In this document: positions 39,705 through 51,649 of the stretch, piece by piece
Layout: every line of letters begins with the position of its first letter
How positions within the stretch are numbered: position 1 is the stretch's first letter
NCBI RefSeq assembly: GCF_032854445.1
Contig: NC_088295.1
Location: forward strand, 83,994,644 to 84,058,643
Source of the DNA: Liolophura sinensis
Lineage: Eukaryota; Mollusca; Polyplacophora; Chitonida; Chitonidae
Reading direction: 5' to 3'
Length of the DNA stretch: 64,000 nucleotides
Notes under the pieces: generated by a model
Told to the model about the DNA's origin: nothing
Database searches by the model: none
What the model saw: only the letters and a program-made list of their open reading frames with translations
Program-made: the position numbers and the translations under genes

Positions 39705-41131
39705 CGTAAAGTGAGTGTTTATTTGGATGTAGAGCGTAGGAGATTATGTTTATTTGTGACACCTAACCTTCATCGGTTGCATGTCAAACTTAAGACTGTA
39801 CGTTTTACGATTATGCTACGGTTCAACATCCCTCAGGGTGGACCATGAGGAAAATGTACTCAAAGATCTAAGTGTTTAAGACATGAGCTTTGTACAATTA
39901 AATTTCTCTGTGTTTATAGGCAGCGAGGTGCTGCAGGGAGAAATGGCGTCAAGCTGCCGATAGCAGGTTACCGTGAGGTGAACAGCAGTCTTCGGTCACG
40001 ATAACAGACAACCCAGAAATGTATCCGGTCTATTAACAGTGAACACTATTACAAGCGTCATTTATGGCCATGCCCTTCAAATACCATCGTCTGGAGAATG
40101 TTCAAGTGGAATCTGCTATGAGAGCGATAGCGTAACTGTGGTACAAAGGTGATTATGTAAGGTAGGAAGTACCAGTTAGTTCCATAGTTGAGAAAACGTG
40201 ATGGCTGCCAGGAAAACCCACCTCACCTTCATGTCTGTTCTCCGCCCGACTGAAGTAGATCTAACCACAACAGTTTCATATCGAGGTGAAACTCACTGCA
40301 AGCACTGACCCGGAAGTAGTTCATAACGTTCATAACGACTGGGTGATTCGTAAACTGCATGGCTCATCGACTGACTGAACTAAACGAGTCGTTGATTGAA
40401 CGACCGAATGTTTTAGATATAAATAGCTCGATCGGTGCTCTTGCAATAATCCTGTAAAACCTCTTGCCTTTTAATTAGGCTAATTAGGTGTCTTAATGGA
40501 CTGAGAGTGTCCGTATTGCGTATAATAGTAGGGCGAGCCAATTGAAACAAACTGTCGTAACAAACTATTAGCTCTGTTGTAGTTCTTTTTCATAGATTGT
40601 TCACAACCCGTTATCTTTCTTTAATATTTCTTGTTAAATGCGTCTTAAGTCTTCATTGTAGTTTCATTAGCAGGCCTAAGTGACCGTCAGCGTCAAGCAA
40701 ATAACCTTGAATGAGCACAGTACATTACAGAGACATTGCTGTCGGCTTTGGGTGTGTTGGAGCGTGATGTCTCCGGCGGGTTGGGTGAGTATGACAGCCC
40801 CAAGGGCCGGGGTTAATCTTACTGTCGGCTTCTCCAGGACACACACCTTTCCTCTCCGTCTGATCAATCTCCAAGGTGTCTGCACCAATAAACTCGAGGT
40901 GCAGGCAGCATCTCAGTCCGGGATTGATCGGACGCCACGAGGCACTCTCTGTCACAAGTGGTTTATCATTCGGCAGATGTTCCTTGAGGGCTAGGCTTAC
41001 ATAAACAGCACACACCAGGGCAACTGTACAGCACAGAGCCGTGGCACTAGTCTACGTGAATCAAGTGTTTCAATGAGCAGTTACAAATGGCCGATATTCT
41101 GATCAAGATTTCTCTCAGCTGTGGATTTCTC
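39705..41131 (-). repeat. Block A, copy A3 (inverted), with best-preserved coding-like stretch
   Basis: Reverse complement of A1. On the minus strand it holds an open stretch (about 41055-40750): a hydrophobic segment (TALCCTVALVCAVYVSLAL), then KEHLPNDKPLVTES, RCCLHLEFIGADTLEIDQTE and KINPGPWGCHTHPTRRR. A2 shares the first two-thirds with mostly synonymous-looking or conservative changes, and A1 is broken. The hydrophobic start would suit a signal anchor, but I do not recognise the family. It may be a gene fragment carried by the repeat. Confidence 0.85.
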
Positions 41132-42249
41132 TCTACATCTGAATCTAATCCTGTATGTATGGTTCCTGGAAATGCTGTAGTAGGATGGCACGTTTTATGA
41201 TCAACAAGCAAATCGATGTTGTGTGTGCTATGAATTTTAAGTACACATATCCAATAGTATGTTAGGGAATTTGTGTTAATTCGCTGATCGCAAATATATA
41301 TGTACATGAATGTTAAGAGGTGAAATTTAGTTTCATTCGGGCTATGAAAATACTTGAAGATATTAAGAAGCCATGTCTGTTTGAAAAATTAGGCAAATTA
41401 GACAAAGATGACGTCATAAACGGTAAATGCACCACGCAATGAACACAAATTTGCCTAATAATTCTGTACTACGGTATTATTCTGTTTTCAAGCAACTGTT
41501 TTTGGTTTCGACTTACGTTCAAAGATTATTTTTAAGAATTAGTTCTACATCAAAGTCTGCTGTCATCAGTGTTGCTTTAGTGACAGACAATGCAATTTAG
41601 TCCTAAGGGATACTTCCTATCTGAAACCTGCTATACTGACGATAACTGCAGTTATGAGCAATGGATTGATCAAATGCTTTCGAACTTGTCATTGTCTTTG
41701 GTTAAGTAGTAAAGTTTTCTCGCAACGAAGACGAAGTATGTTAACACACAGTCATCAACAAATGTACCGTAAATGGGCATATTATGAAAACTTACTTCCA
41801 TGTATAAAAGTATTACGCTTGAGCCACCTGAAACTAAATGAGAATTTGATACCAAATGCTGCCAGTAGCAAATGCAGCTTACATGCATGTTCTGCTGTAA
41901 TCACTGGATAACGTTACCATCTGTCTTTGGTATCGGGCGATTCATCCGAGATAAAAAAATATCCTTATAATGATCTTTCCTGGCATCTTCCCCGCATGCT
42001 GCCCTAGGACTGTGCAATAAATGCCAATTTGCCCAAGGTTGTAACACGGTGTAACACGTAAGAGTCAAAGATGTTATCCCTATACTAACTATACTGAGAA
42101 GGTTTATGTGGAGGCTGCGTCCATTCGCAGTTCCCCTATGCATATAGAGATGAGCGGTGTGGACGTGGGGTGGTGGAGGGGCTAGGTGATGAAGATAACA
42201 TGATCTTATGGGGTGACAAGGCTAATATGGTTATTATCTGTTATAACCT
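41132..42249. other. Linker between C3 and A3, nothing recognised
   Basis: No gene recognised. Opposed open frames at 41654-41911 overlap on both strands and have no family resemblance. Confidence 0.4.
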
Positions 42250-42960
42250 TTTATTAAACCTGAAATGATTTAAGGCGTCACCAATGCCTTCTACAATAAA
42301 CACAGCCTGCCTGACACTGGGTGAATTAATCTTCTATAGTTATTTACAGAGCTGCTATAGATATCAATAAGTAATGAGAAAATGCTTACTCTTGCCTTAT
42401 GTAACGTAGAAAAGGGTTACTTTATGGACACTCCGAAATAGTTTCAGTTCAGAACAGGATAGTCCAGTATCTTCAGGTTTGAATGGCATTTGTGTTTATG
42501 GCATAATCTGTATGTGCTACGTATATCGGGCTATGAAGACTTCATTGTCTATGCATAGAAAAAGTTTTGAAGATTTCCAATACATTGGGTTGTCAAAAAG
42601 GCGGAATATGTGAAAGGAGAGCTGTGTGTTCTAGAGCAGGCCATGCTAAATTGATTGTAGAATAAGTCAGCATAGTGACAGGTATGTCGTGGGTATACGG
42701 CCGAGTCCGTCTTTTATCTGCCATACAGCCGGAATGATGGATGTGACATTACGTAACAACCTCTGATATATAGATGTATATACTCTCCTGAGAATAAACT
42801 GTACTGGTGCAGGACTTTTCAATAATTCAAGACACATCATTTGTATGACAATATCATAGGTATATAGGTATATGGAACTACCGCATAAAGGATAACTGGT
42901 TACACCAAAATTTGCACTCGTTTGCGCAGTTGCCTCTTTATTTATTTTAACATTCCTTGT
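42250..42960 (-). repeat. Block C, copy C3 (inverted)
   Basis: Reverse complement of C1, for example TAAGTCAGCATAGTGACAGG and CAGCCGGAATGATGGATGTG. It lies directly before M4, mirroring the M1-C1 junction. Confidence 0.9.
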
Positions 42961-43089
42961 CATTAGGTTTGTAGCAAATACAGGTACCTGGATTTGACAT
43001 GTAGAGGAGAAAAATGTGTAAAATATAACCTTAAATCCTCTAAAGGGGCGAGCTTCTTTCCTGTCGGGTTTATAGAGTGCTCTATAAAC

Positions 43090-43925
43090 TCTCCAAGTTT
43101 GGTGGAGGAGTCCCTCTAGTCCTTATCATGTTTGTAGAGGAGCTCTTAGACTTATATTTGTAGAAGAGTCATTATCCTTCCAGCCGTGTTTGTAGAGAAG
43201 TCTCTGTCCGCCGTACCATGTTAGTGGAGGAGTCACTGTCCTCTTTATCACTTTAGTAGACGAGTCACTGTTCTGCCTATAATGTTAGTGGAGGAGTCAC
43301 TGTTCTGCTTATCATGTTAGTGGAGGAGTCACTGTCCTTTATATGATGTTTGTAGATGAGTCACTGTCCCGCCTATCATGTTAGTGGAGGAGTCACTGTC
43401 CTCTTTATCACTTTAGTAGACGAGTCACTGTCCTGCCTATAATGTTAGTGGAGGAGTCACTGTTCTGCTTATCATGTTAGTGGAGGAGTCACTGTCCTTT
43501 ATATGATGTTTGTAGATGAGTCACTGTCCCGCCTATCATGTTAGTAGAGGAGTCACTGTCCTGCCTATCATGTTAGTAGAGGAGTCACTGTCCTGCCAAT
43601 CATGTTAGTGGAGGAGTCACTGTCCTCTGTATCATGCTAGTAGGGAAGTCACTGTCATGTTTGTAGAGGAGTCACTGTCCTGCCTATCATTTTAGTGGAG
43701 GAGTCACTGTCCTGCCTATCATGTTAGTACAGGAGTCACTGTCCTGCGTATCATGTTAGTGGAGGAGTCACTGTCCTATGTATCATGTTAGTAGAGGAGT
43801 CACTGTCATGTTTGTAGAGGCGTCATTGCCCTGCTTATCATGTTTGTAGAATAGTCAGTGTCGTCTGAGCCATGTTTGTAGTCGAGTCACTTTTCTCCTT
43901 CTCATGTTTGTCGAGGAGTCACTAT
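43090..43925 (-). repeat. Minisatellite M4, 32-bp unit, about 26 copies
   Basis: Plus-strand unit: GTTAGTGGAGGAGTCACTGT, then CCTGCCTATCAT. It is the same family as M1 and M3 but more diverged. A block of about 160 bases (CTCTTTATCACTTTAGTAGA to ATATGATGTTTGTAGATGAG) occurs twice in tandem, at about 43231 and 43391. Confidence 0.94.
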
Positions 43926-45687
43926 CGTTTTACAGGCCGCTTTCCTTGTCACGGACATTTTAAAGTCTAACCATAATGCCTCATTCTAACGTTTAGGCAG
44001 GTTATATAATATAATACACAACGCCAATATCATAAACTTAAAAATGCCTTTGGGTTACCGAACAACTCAAGCTTTGAGTCACAGCCGGCACTTAATGCTG
44101 GGCCGAGCAGGTGTGTTGAGCAATATTTGCACACTGCAATTATCACGATTTTCGGGTGACCAGCCAACAATTGTAAACATTTGGTCCCAGTCCCAGTCTC
44201 ATATGGCAAGACGTTACATAGGCCCAGTAAACTGGGCAAGACTCTAAGATTTCGATAGAAAATTAAAAGCAAGAAATTATGTGTTACTAATTGCAGGTAT
44301 GTCAACTCCTTTATGTGTAAAGTAAGTAATCCACCCTCAGATTTAACATACGATTGCACGGCTTCATGTCGGAGACGTCATCATTGTTTTCATAAGGGTG
44401 GGCTATATGGCCACTGTCAACCTATCCCTCCTTTTAATGTCTGCGTCCGGCCTTGCTTGGGAAAGTCTGCCAGCAACCTGCGGATGGTCGTGGGTTTTCC
44501 CGCGCTCTGACCGGTTTCCTCCCAATGCTTCCAAGTTAAACCTCTGATATACATGCAGTCGACGTCTTTTTTCCATGTGTAGCAAACATCTGGCAGATGT
44601 GTTAGAATGTTCGGTAATCCTACATAAATCTAAATTTCTAGAAATGTATGTAATGATTTATTGGGTGTCTAAAAACCATTATTGTTTACACTTGATTGTT
44701 GCCATAGCGGGAAAGCATGCCTTAGCATTTCCCAAGAAATAGAACATAACTTGGGATGTGAATAATAGCGTGACTAGGGTACGGTTACATATAGCGCGAT
44801 TTACGAGGATATGAAATAAATCTATAGGTACATAGCCGTGATAAATGAATCACCAAGGACTATGGTCAAAGAGTATGGTCCCATTATCGTCAAAACTTCA
44901 GGAGACATTGATCATGCCGAGACACCATGCATAGACTACAGGGGATCGCCGAAACATTATACAATCGACCTGACGTCAATTCTCGCAATTGGGTAACTTT
45001 AGTGGTGTAAATCTGACCTGTATTTTAGAAGTGAGGTGCACGGTGTGGCACGCGAGAAACACAGCAATATCATGAATAATACATAATAAATTCTTGTCAG
45101 AGAAGCTCCTGGTTTTGTGGAAAGCCGTTGGAACGTAACGTATACGTCTTCGGCAAAGCGGTTGCATGTACATGTAGCGATACATCAATCAGGTGAGAGT
45201 GTACGGAGTACCTAGTGCGTGGAGAATGCCCTCGTAATCGCCCAATGTCATGGTGGCTAATCATTTCACGCTATTTCACAGAAACGATGGCTATCGGTTC
45301 AATAGAATATGCCATGCCATGGCTTTAGAATTCGGATAAAACCAGCAGTTCCAAATGGTGCCCACTCAACAGCGGGTGTGCACTTTCTGTTTCTCAATTA
45401 TCTAGTAGCTATAAAATTAAATTTACAAGCTTCTATTTAGATTAATGGAAAGAAGAAAAAAAGCAAAGATATTAAAGTCCACATCATGTTGATTTCCTGT
45501 GGATCAAACGTAGTGTCTGGGGCGGCAACAATCATAGCCTCACAATGTTGCGCGTACATTGTAATTTACACTAACAAAATTATTAAACAATTACTAACAA
45601 AAAGAAAATATATTACCCATCAGTTTAATATTAGTTTCATCTAGAAAGTATTTGGTGGCTTGCCCATGAGTCACACGCCTATATCTA
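43926..45687. other. Intergenic, only a SINE fragment
   Basis: Apart from the fragment at 44451, I found no gene or repeat family. Confidence 0.45.
44451..44525 (+). mobile_element. SINE-A body fragment
   Basis: GTCTGCCAGCAACCTGCGGA through CGGTTTCCTCCCA matches only the middle of SINE-A. Confidence 0.7.
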
Positions 45688-46013
45688 TGCCCGTCTGCTT
45701 GCTTGACCGTCCATCCATGTGTGTATAAATATTACCGTCTATTTCCATGACCATCTGTCCAAGTGTTTATAAATTTGTCCGTCTGTTTACTTGACCATCC
45801 ATTCAAATGTCTATAAATTGGTCCGTCTGTTTGCCTTTCCATCCATCCAATTGTCTATAAATTTGTCCGTCTGTTTACCTGTCCATCCATCCAAATGTTT
45901 ATAAATGTCCGCCTTTTGCATGGACATCCATCCAAATGTCTGTAGATTTGTCCGTCGGTTTGCATGACCATCTGTCCAAATGTCTATAAATTTGACCATC
46001 TGTCCGTCGGTTT
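45688..46013. repeat. 44-bp minisatellite, about 7 copies
   Basis: Unit TATAAATTTGTCCGTCTGTT, then TACCTGTCCATCCATCCAAATGTC in two parts. TATAAATT recurs at 45812 and 45856. Copies are diverged, suggesting an old array. Confidence 0.9.
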
Positions 46014-46916
46014 ATAACTTCACAACTTATTCACACTATGATCACAGTTCCATCTGTTGTTCTGTCATCTACCAGAATTGTCACTGCATTTTTTAAAAAA
46101 TGGAAGACAAATTTAATCATGAACCATTTCTGTGCCTACATGTGTGGGATAGTGAATTAATAGTCCGTTGACCGTTCTGCGGGAGTTCGTTCATATGGGT
46201 GATTTACCATCGACTAGGTCCGTTTGCTGGATTAGAGCAAACAGAAATTGTTCGGTAAAGTCACAACTTTATTAAGCACAACATTTAACATTTACCCTTC
46301 TATCACAGTGCAATAACAAACGTTCACATAAAGATCAGGGTACATTAACCTTGAGCAAAACAATGATAACTGGGTATGATTAGAGCTCAGTAGTTAAGCG
46401 CTGATATCAAGTGTGAGTTACCGCATTCTACAAATTGCGCTGCTCATGCGGAACAGTATTATTGATCTGTCTCCTGGATATCACTGCCTTATCATTACCA
46501 TCCACGACTGAAGTTTACACAGCCACGGACTTCCGATCACCACACTGGTCCGATGGTGATAATCCTGTCGGAAACACATAACGGCTCATCCAAGGCCTCC
46601 GTTCCAAATGTTTCAGTTTTCTTGTCCTTTTAACTGGTGAATTGCCTCTGTCATGTTTATCTTTCGTTTGCCAATAAAATGCACGAACAGTGAAACAACG
46701 AAAGACTTATTATAACACTCAGAACAGTGAATCTTTGGTTTTCGGAGTTACCCTACTTGTGTATGACGTTAAAGCCATGAGTAGAACGCAATATAAGCAA
46801 TATAAACTTCACCTGAAGTGCTTAGTGTATTCATTTAATAAGGACAATCCATCAATCCTTCTCACAGTCATTTAGTAACTGTCAATATTTACCTGTTGTT
46901 GTAAATATGTGTTGGT

Positions 46917-46947
46917 TGTAGTCTTGAGTAAGGCGTAATACACCAAA

Positions 46948-46982
<35 letters not shown>

Positions 46983-46984
46983 AT
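46917..46984 (+). mobile_element. SINE-A 3' end with (AAAT)n expansion
   Basis: TTGAGTAAGGCGTAATACAC, then CAAATAAATAAATAAATAAA: the SINE tail has grown into a tetranucleotide microsatellite of about 10 copies. Confidence 0.8.
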
Positions 46985-48739
46985 TCTCAAAACTCTCAAA
47001 CGACTCCTAACACAAACCACCAAAGAACTAAGAAAGTATATAGAGTACGAAAATAGGACGGAATCCTGCAGAGAGAAGCAGTCAGCAATTTTCAATGATG
47101 TTGGAAAGACGAAAGGTATATTCTGGGCGTATGAGTGAAATCGGTATTCAAATCGTGTATCATGCTAGTAGATAACTTGTCGATAATAATATATCTATCT
47201 CAGTTGCTCTCTAAATGCAGCTGTTAATATAACAGAAGTGGCGATGTAATTCGCCTAGCCCCGGGTTAAGCGGAATTAGACACAATCAGAGATTCTGAAC
47301 GCTTTGTCCATATTTACTTAAAAGAGCTTTGTACTCATTGTAAAACTTAAAAAACTTGGAGCGAAGGCATTTAGTGGAATAACCTTGAATAACACTAGTT
47401 TTTGCAGTAATAACTTGTGACGTTGATTGGAATCGTCCTTCAACGCGCACGATCTAACAAATGCTTCAAGGCGAGATATGGACACGCAAAACCCGTCGGT
47501 ATATTGCTGTCCAAGTAAGGATAATCTACATTATTAAAATTGAATCTATCCCCGTTGTCCTACAGTCTGTTAGAGAGGAAAACGTTTGTTAAAGCCAGCA
47601 GATCAGTAATATACCGTTAAGTGAATGAGAGAGATCGGGCCTGGGTAGTTTCTGCATATAGTCGCATTCATACCAGAATAGTTATAGGTCAGCTTAAAGG
47701 CGCACGATTTGTGGTCATCGGAATACTTACACATGGTATGATATATGGTTTCCCCGAATTTCGCATATATGTTATTAATGAGAAATTATAGCAACTCGAT
47801 GAACATTGAAACATCTCATGATTGGTAACCCTTGCATGTAGTGCAACTGAAGAAAGCTTTGTGGCCTTCGACGTTAATGTAGCAGTTTTATTGAACACCG
47901 ATACAATAAGTGATGGAATTTGACCTATTACATCTGTGTGGAGAATAGTACTACAGAGAGTGGGTAACCCAAGTAGAGGCTATCCTTATACGGTACGTAT
48001 TTTTGAGGGCAAATTGCCCCTCCATCTGTCATGTTCGGTAACAAATGCACCATAAAACATCACATGGATATCGTGATTAAGGGACATATAATGGATTCTT
48101 GACTCATACTTATGTTGCCATATCGACTATCTAATCCCGTAGTCTTATCCGAGACACATTGTTGGCTGATCGATTTTAGGTCGACTGGTTACAGAATAGA
48201 GAACAGGAGCAGTGTATCATTGACTTGGCGTTTGGAAAGGAATGGTGATCCGAAGAAATCGGAACTGGCCTCCCCGCAGAGGACTAATGCGCTAAAAAGT
48301 AAATTAAAGCAAAACCAAAAAAAAAAAAACAAAACAAAAAAACAAAAAAAAACCAACAAAAAAACAATGGATATAGCCATAACAACTGCTCAGCAGAATA
48401 ATGAATTTGTGACTTCAAACGTATGATATATGTAATAGGCTATTACGTTTAATCTGTAACTGCTGTAATACTTCGGAACTCCATGCAATTCCAAAGCGAG
48501 ATAACGGCATAATGCAACGTTAGGGATAGGATTCCTGGGATGAGATTTCGGCATTCTATTATCTATTACAGTGAAGATGTTTATGATAGAAGACGACCAC
48601 AGACGGTGGTATTATATGTGGGGTAGTTGTCTGACAAAGATTAGTCTTCATGGAGTAATCTGTGTATCGTGACGGGGAAACATGCCTGATAATCCCCCAA
48701 GAGCGAACATGGTAACCATTATACCTCAGACATGTTCAA
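46985..48739. other. Intergenic, A-rich tract only
   Basis: No gene recognised. The only notable element is the A-rich tract at 48306-48366; the 104-codon frame across it is lysine-rich because of the tract. Confidence 0.45.
48306..48366 (+). repeat. A-rich tract
   Basis: Runs of A broken by single C, such as AAACAAAACAAAAAAACAAA. It could be the tail of an old retro-insertion, but no parent sequence is recognised upstream. Confidence 0.7.
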
Positions 48740-49072
48740 ATCGTCAGAGCGTCCACATCGAGGTCGAGAGACCCGGGATCAAACCCGGGTCGGGTCATAC
48801 CAAAGACTTTAAAAATAGTACTTGTTGCTGCCTCGCTTGGCGCTCAGCACTGAAAGGTTGGAGCAAAGGATCGGGTTTGGTTGGCCCGGTGTCAGTATAA
48901 TGTGACTGGGTGGGGTGTCATGTCTGGTGTCTTCGGCAGGATACTTCAGTGGAGGCAGCAATTTGGCGGCCACAAGAAGGCATAATATATGTACATACGC
49001 CTAATGACTGTTCATCGTCATATAAATTTTTCAGTGCAACGTTACGCCCCAAGCATTCATTCATTCATCCAG
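48740..49072 (+). mobile_element. SINE-B variant 2, nearly full length
   Basis: Head with GACCCGGGATCAAACCCGGG, CTCGCTTGGCGCTCAGCACT, CTTCAGTGGAGGCAGCAATT and the 3' end AACGTTACGCCCCAAGCATT, with a CATTCATTCATTCATC tail. Same order as 30300-30650 in reverse. Confidence 0.8.
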
Positions 49073-50149
49073 ATATGTCTATATATCTGGGATTTCCATC
49101 TCCATTTCTACTCGTTTGTGTTTTGCAAGCTTTCAGTTTTGCACTTCTTGGGATTCTTTCCTCCTGTTACTGACACCGCAAAGGCCCTTTAAAGATGGAT
49201 CTGTGTGGAAATCGATGTAACTGTGCGGTCATATTTTCTTTTTTAGAGCTAGCGTAGACGTTAAGACTGGTTAACCTTTTCCTAACGACTGTCTGTGGAA
49301 CAATGTCCTGATAATTTACGTATGATTTAGATTATTCTGACGCAGTATTATATTAAGCCCGAGAACAGTTACGGATCAAGGGCACAGCGAAGCTAATTTG
49401 ATTCTTTAAGCCTCACTTTTATCCGTAATACACTTACACTACGGCCGTATAATCCTTCACCCCTGACTTAGTTGATTAAGTCGTCTAGGACGGTGCCTGG
49501 GACGACTATCAGGTGCTCTCCCAGACTTTTCTATCACTGTCCCGAGCTCTGTGATGTCCACGGGGAGGGAGGTTGTCTGAATACATAAAAATCTCAGCCA
49601 ACAATAATTCACGATGGCAAAGAGTGAGAATACATTGTATTTCTTAACTAACGGATTGTTTAAGGTTTTACAATGTCCTATTATCAACAAAACTTCCTTC
49701 CCATAAAGAACAAAATAATATTACAAAGCTAAATACAGAGATTTAAAATCCTCCTGAAAACCGGAAGTATAAGTGGGCCAAGACCTTGTAAAACCAATTT
49801 CTGGGCTTTTCCGTCTGGAGGTTTCCTTCTCAGTATCAAATTCGATGTAACACATAAGGTATTCAACCATGTATCTATATGCATAACCCATTTATATCAA
49901 TCTGACGCCGGTATGTGGGCCGAACAGCTGTCGAAGGCTTCTTATAGCTCATCTTGCCTGAAGATCAGAGTGTGAACTATTTTACCAAAAGGTTTCTAGC
50001 GATAATGATGGCGACTTTAAACGACTTCCGTAATTATTACGCCTGTCAATCTCTAATTAGATGAAGAAACATCAAACTGGTTTTCCTCTTAGCTCAATTA
50101 CACACATCTAGGCTGGCTGCGTAACTTATTTAATTATGTAAGTCAAATG
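49073..50149. other. Intergenic, nothing recognised
   Basis: No supported gene or repeat. Confidence 0.4.
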
Positions 50150-50511
50150 TTTTTTCTTTAAATGTGAAAGCTGGTGTTGCTGTTACAAATATAATGTTAG
50201 AGAGTGAAAGAGAGAGAATAGTTTTACACGAACGATTTAAATGATAATAGAGAAGATGTAGCAGATCAGATGTTTCGGTAATTTGAGCCGATTCTTCGAA
50301 TTGACGCAAACGTTTATGTAATTTCTATTCCTGTGTTTTACTGAATGGCAGTGTGTTTTATTTAATTGGATTTAAAACCGTATTTCAGGAACAAACACTT
50401 TGAAAATTGTAAACTAGTCAAGCTCTGTTGCTACGAAAGCCTTTTCTTATAAGGAAGTGATGCGGGAGTGTGGGAGCCTCATCTTGGAATCGTGCCAACC
50501 ATCTTGACATG
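50150..50511 (+). repeat. Direct duplication, copy 1
   Basis: About 95% identical by eye to 51316-51649, including GATGTTTCGGTAATTTGAGC and GCCTCATCTTGGAATCGTGC. It has about 28 bases (from GAAAGCCTTTTCTTATAAGG) that are missing in copy 2. Confidence 0.93.
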
Positions 50512-50654
50512 TACAGCTTATGTAGCCCGCTCAGCTTGGAGGCTGCTACGTTTTCGGCAAACTACTTGTTTAGCTGCAGTGTAAGACGTACAAGATGTAC
50601 ATGATAAAAAAGGCACACTATTTGATAAATAGCACTGAAATAAATATTTTCAAT

Positions 50655-50814
50655 TTGATTTATTTTATTTATTTGTTGGATTGTTGTTTTACACCGTACT
50701 CAAGAATTTACGCCGTATTTCACTTATACGACGGAGGTCAGTATTATGGTGGGAGGAAACCAGGCAGAGCCCGGGCAAAACCCACGACCATCCGCAGGTT
50801 GCTGGAAGACCTTT
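50655..50814 (-). mobile_element. SINE-A, 5'-truncated
   Basis: It begins TTTGATTTATTTTATTTATT, then CACTTATACGACGGAGGTCA, and ends at GCAGGTTGCTGGAAGACC. A short insertion (TTACGCCGT) sits in the body. Confidence 0.85.
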
Positions 50815-51315
50815 TTAATTACAAGGCACGTTGTATACGAAAGAGGATTTTGGAATGGTTTGAATAATAATACATACATGCCTGTTTCGGATAGGACTGT
50901 ATGTCTTTCTGTAATGTATGAGAACGCAATGCTGTTAGCATGCGGTACGGCTGTATGTCTTTCTGTTATCAACATAGTTGATGTTTTTGAGTTATATATG
51001 AGGACGTAATATATGTCTTTCTGCTATGTATGAGAACACAATGTTGCTAGTGTGCGGTAGGACTGCATGTCTATCTGTTATGCAAGAGAACACAATATTG
51101 CTAGTGTGCGGTAGGACTGTATGTCTTTTTGTTATGTATGAGGGCACTATGTTGCTAGTGTGTGGTACGACTGTATGTCTTGGTGTTATGTATGAGAACA
51201 CAATGTTGCTAGTGTGCGGTAGGGCTGTATGTCTTTGAGTTATATATGAGGACATAATGTTGCTAGTGTGCGGTTGGAGTATTTGTCTTATTTTTATGTA
51301 AAGAAAAGGCCAAAA

Positions 51316-51649
51316 TTTTTTTCTTTATACATGCTGGTGTCGCTATTACAAATATAATGTTAGAGAGTGACAGAGAGAGAATAGTTTTACACGAACGATT
51401 TTAATGATCACAGAGAAGATGTACCAAATCAGATGTTTCGGTAATTTGAGCCGATTCTTCGAATTGACGCAAACGTTTATGTAATTTCTATTCCTGTGTT
51501 TTACTGAATGGCAGTGTGTTTTATTTAATTGGATTTGAACCGTATTTCAGGAACAAACACTTTGAAAATTGAAAGCTGGTCAAGCTCTGTTGCTCTGTTG
51601 CGGGAGTGTGGAAGCCTCATCTTGGAATCGTGCAGGCCATCTTGACATA
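51316..51649 (+). repeat. Direct duplication, copy 2, inside the 54-bp array
   Basis: Copy of 50150-50511 embedded in the minisatellite, with CTCTGTTGCTCTGTTGCGGG at the place of the missing 28 bases. Confidence 0.93.

Noticed and set aside
48112-48426. 104-codon plus frame
   Set aside because: The second half is only lysine, asparagine and threonine from an A-rich tract; the first half has no family resemblance.
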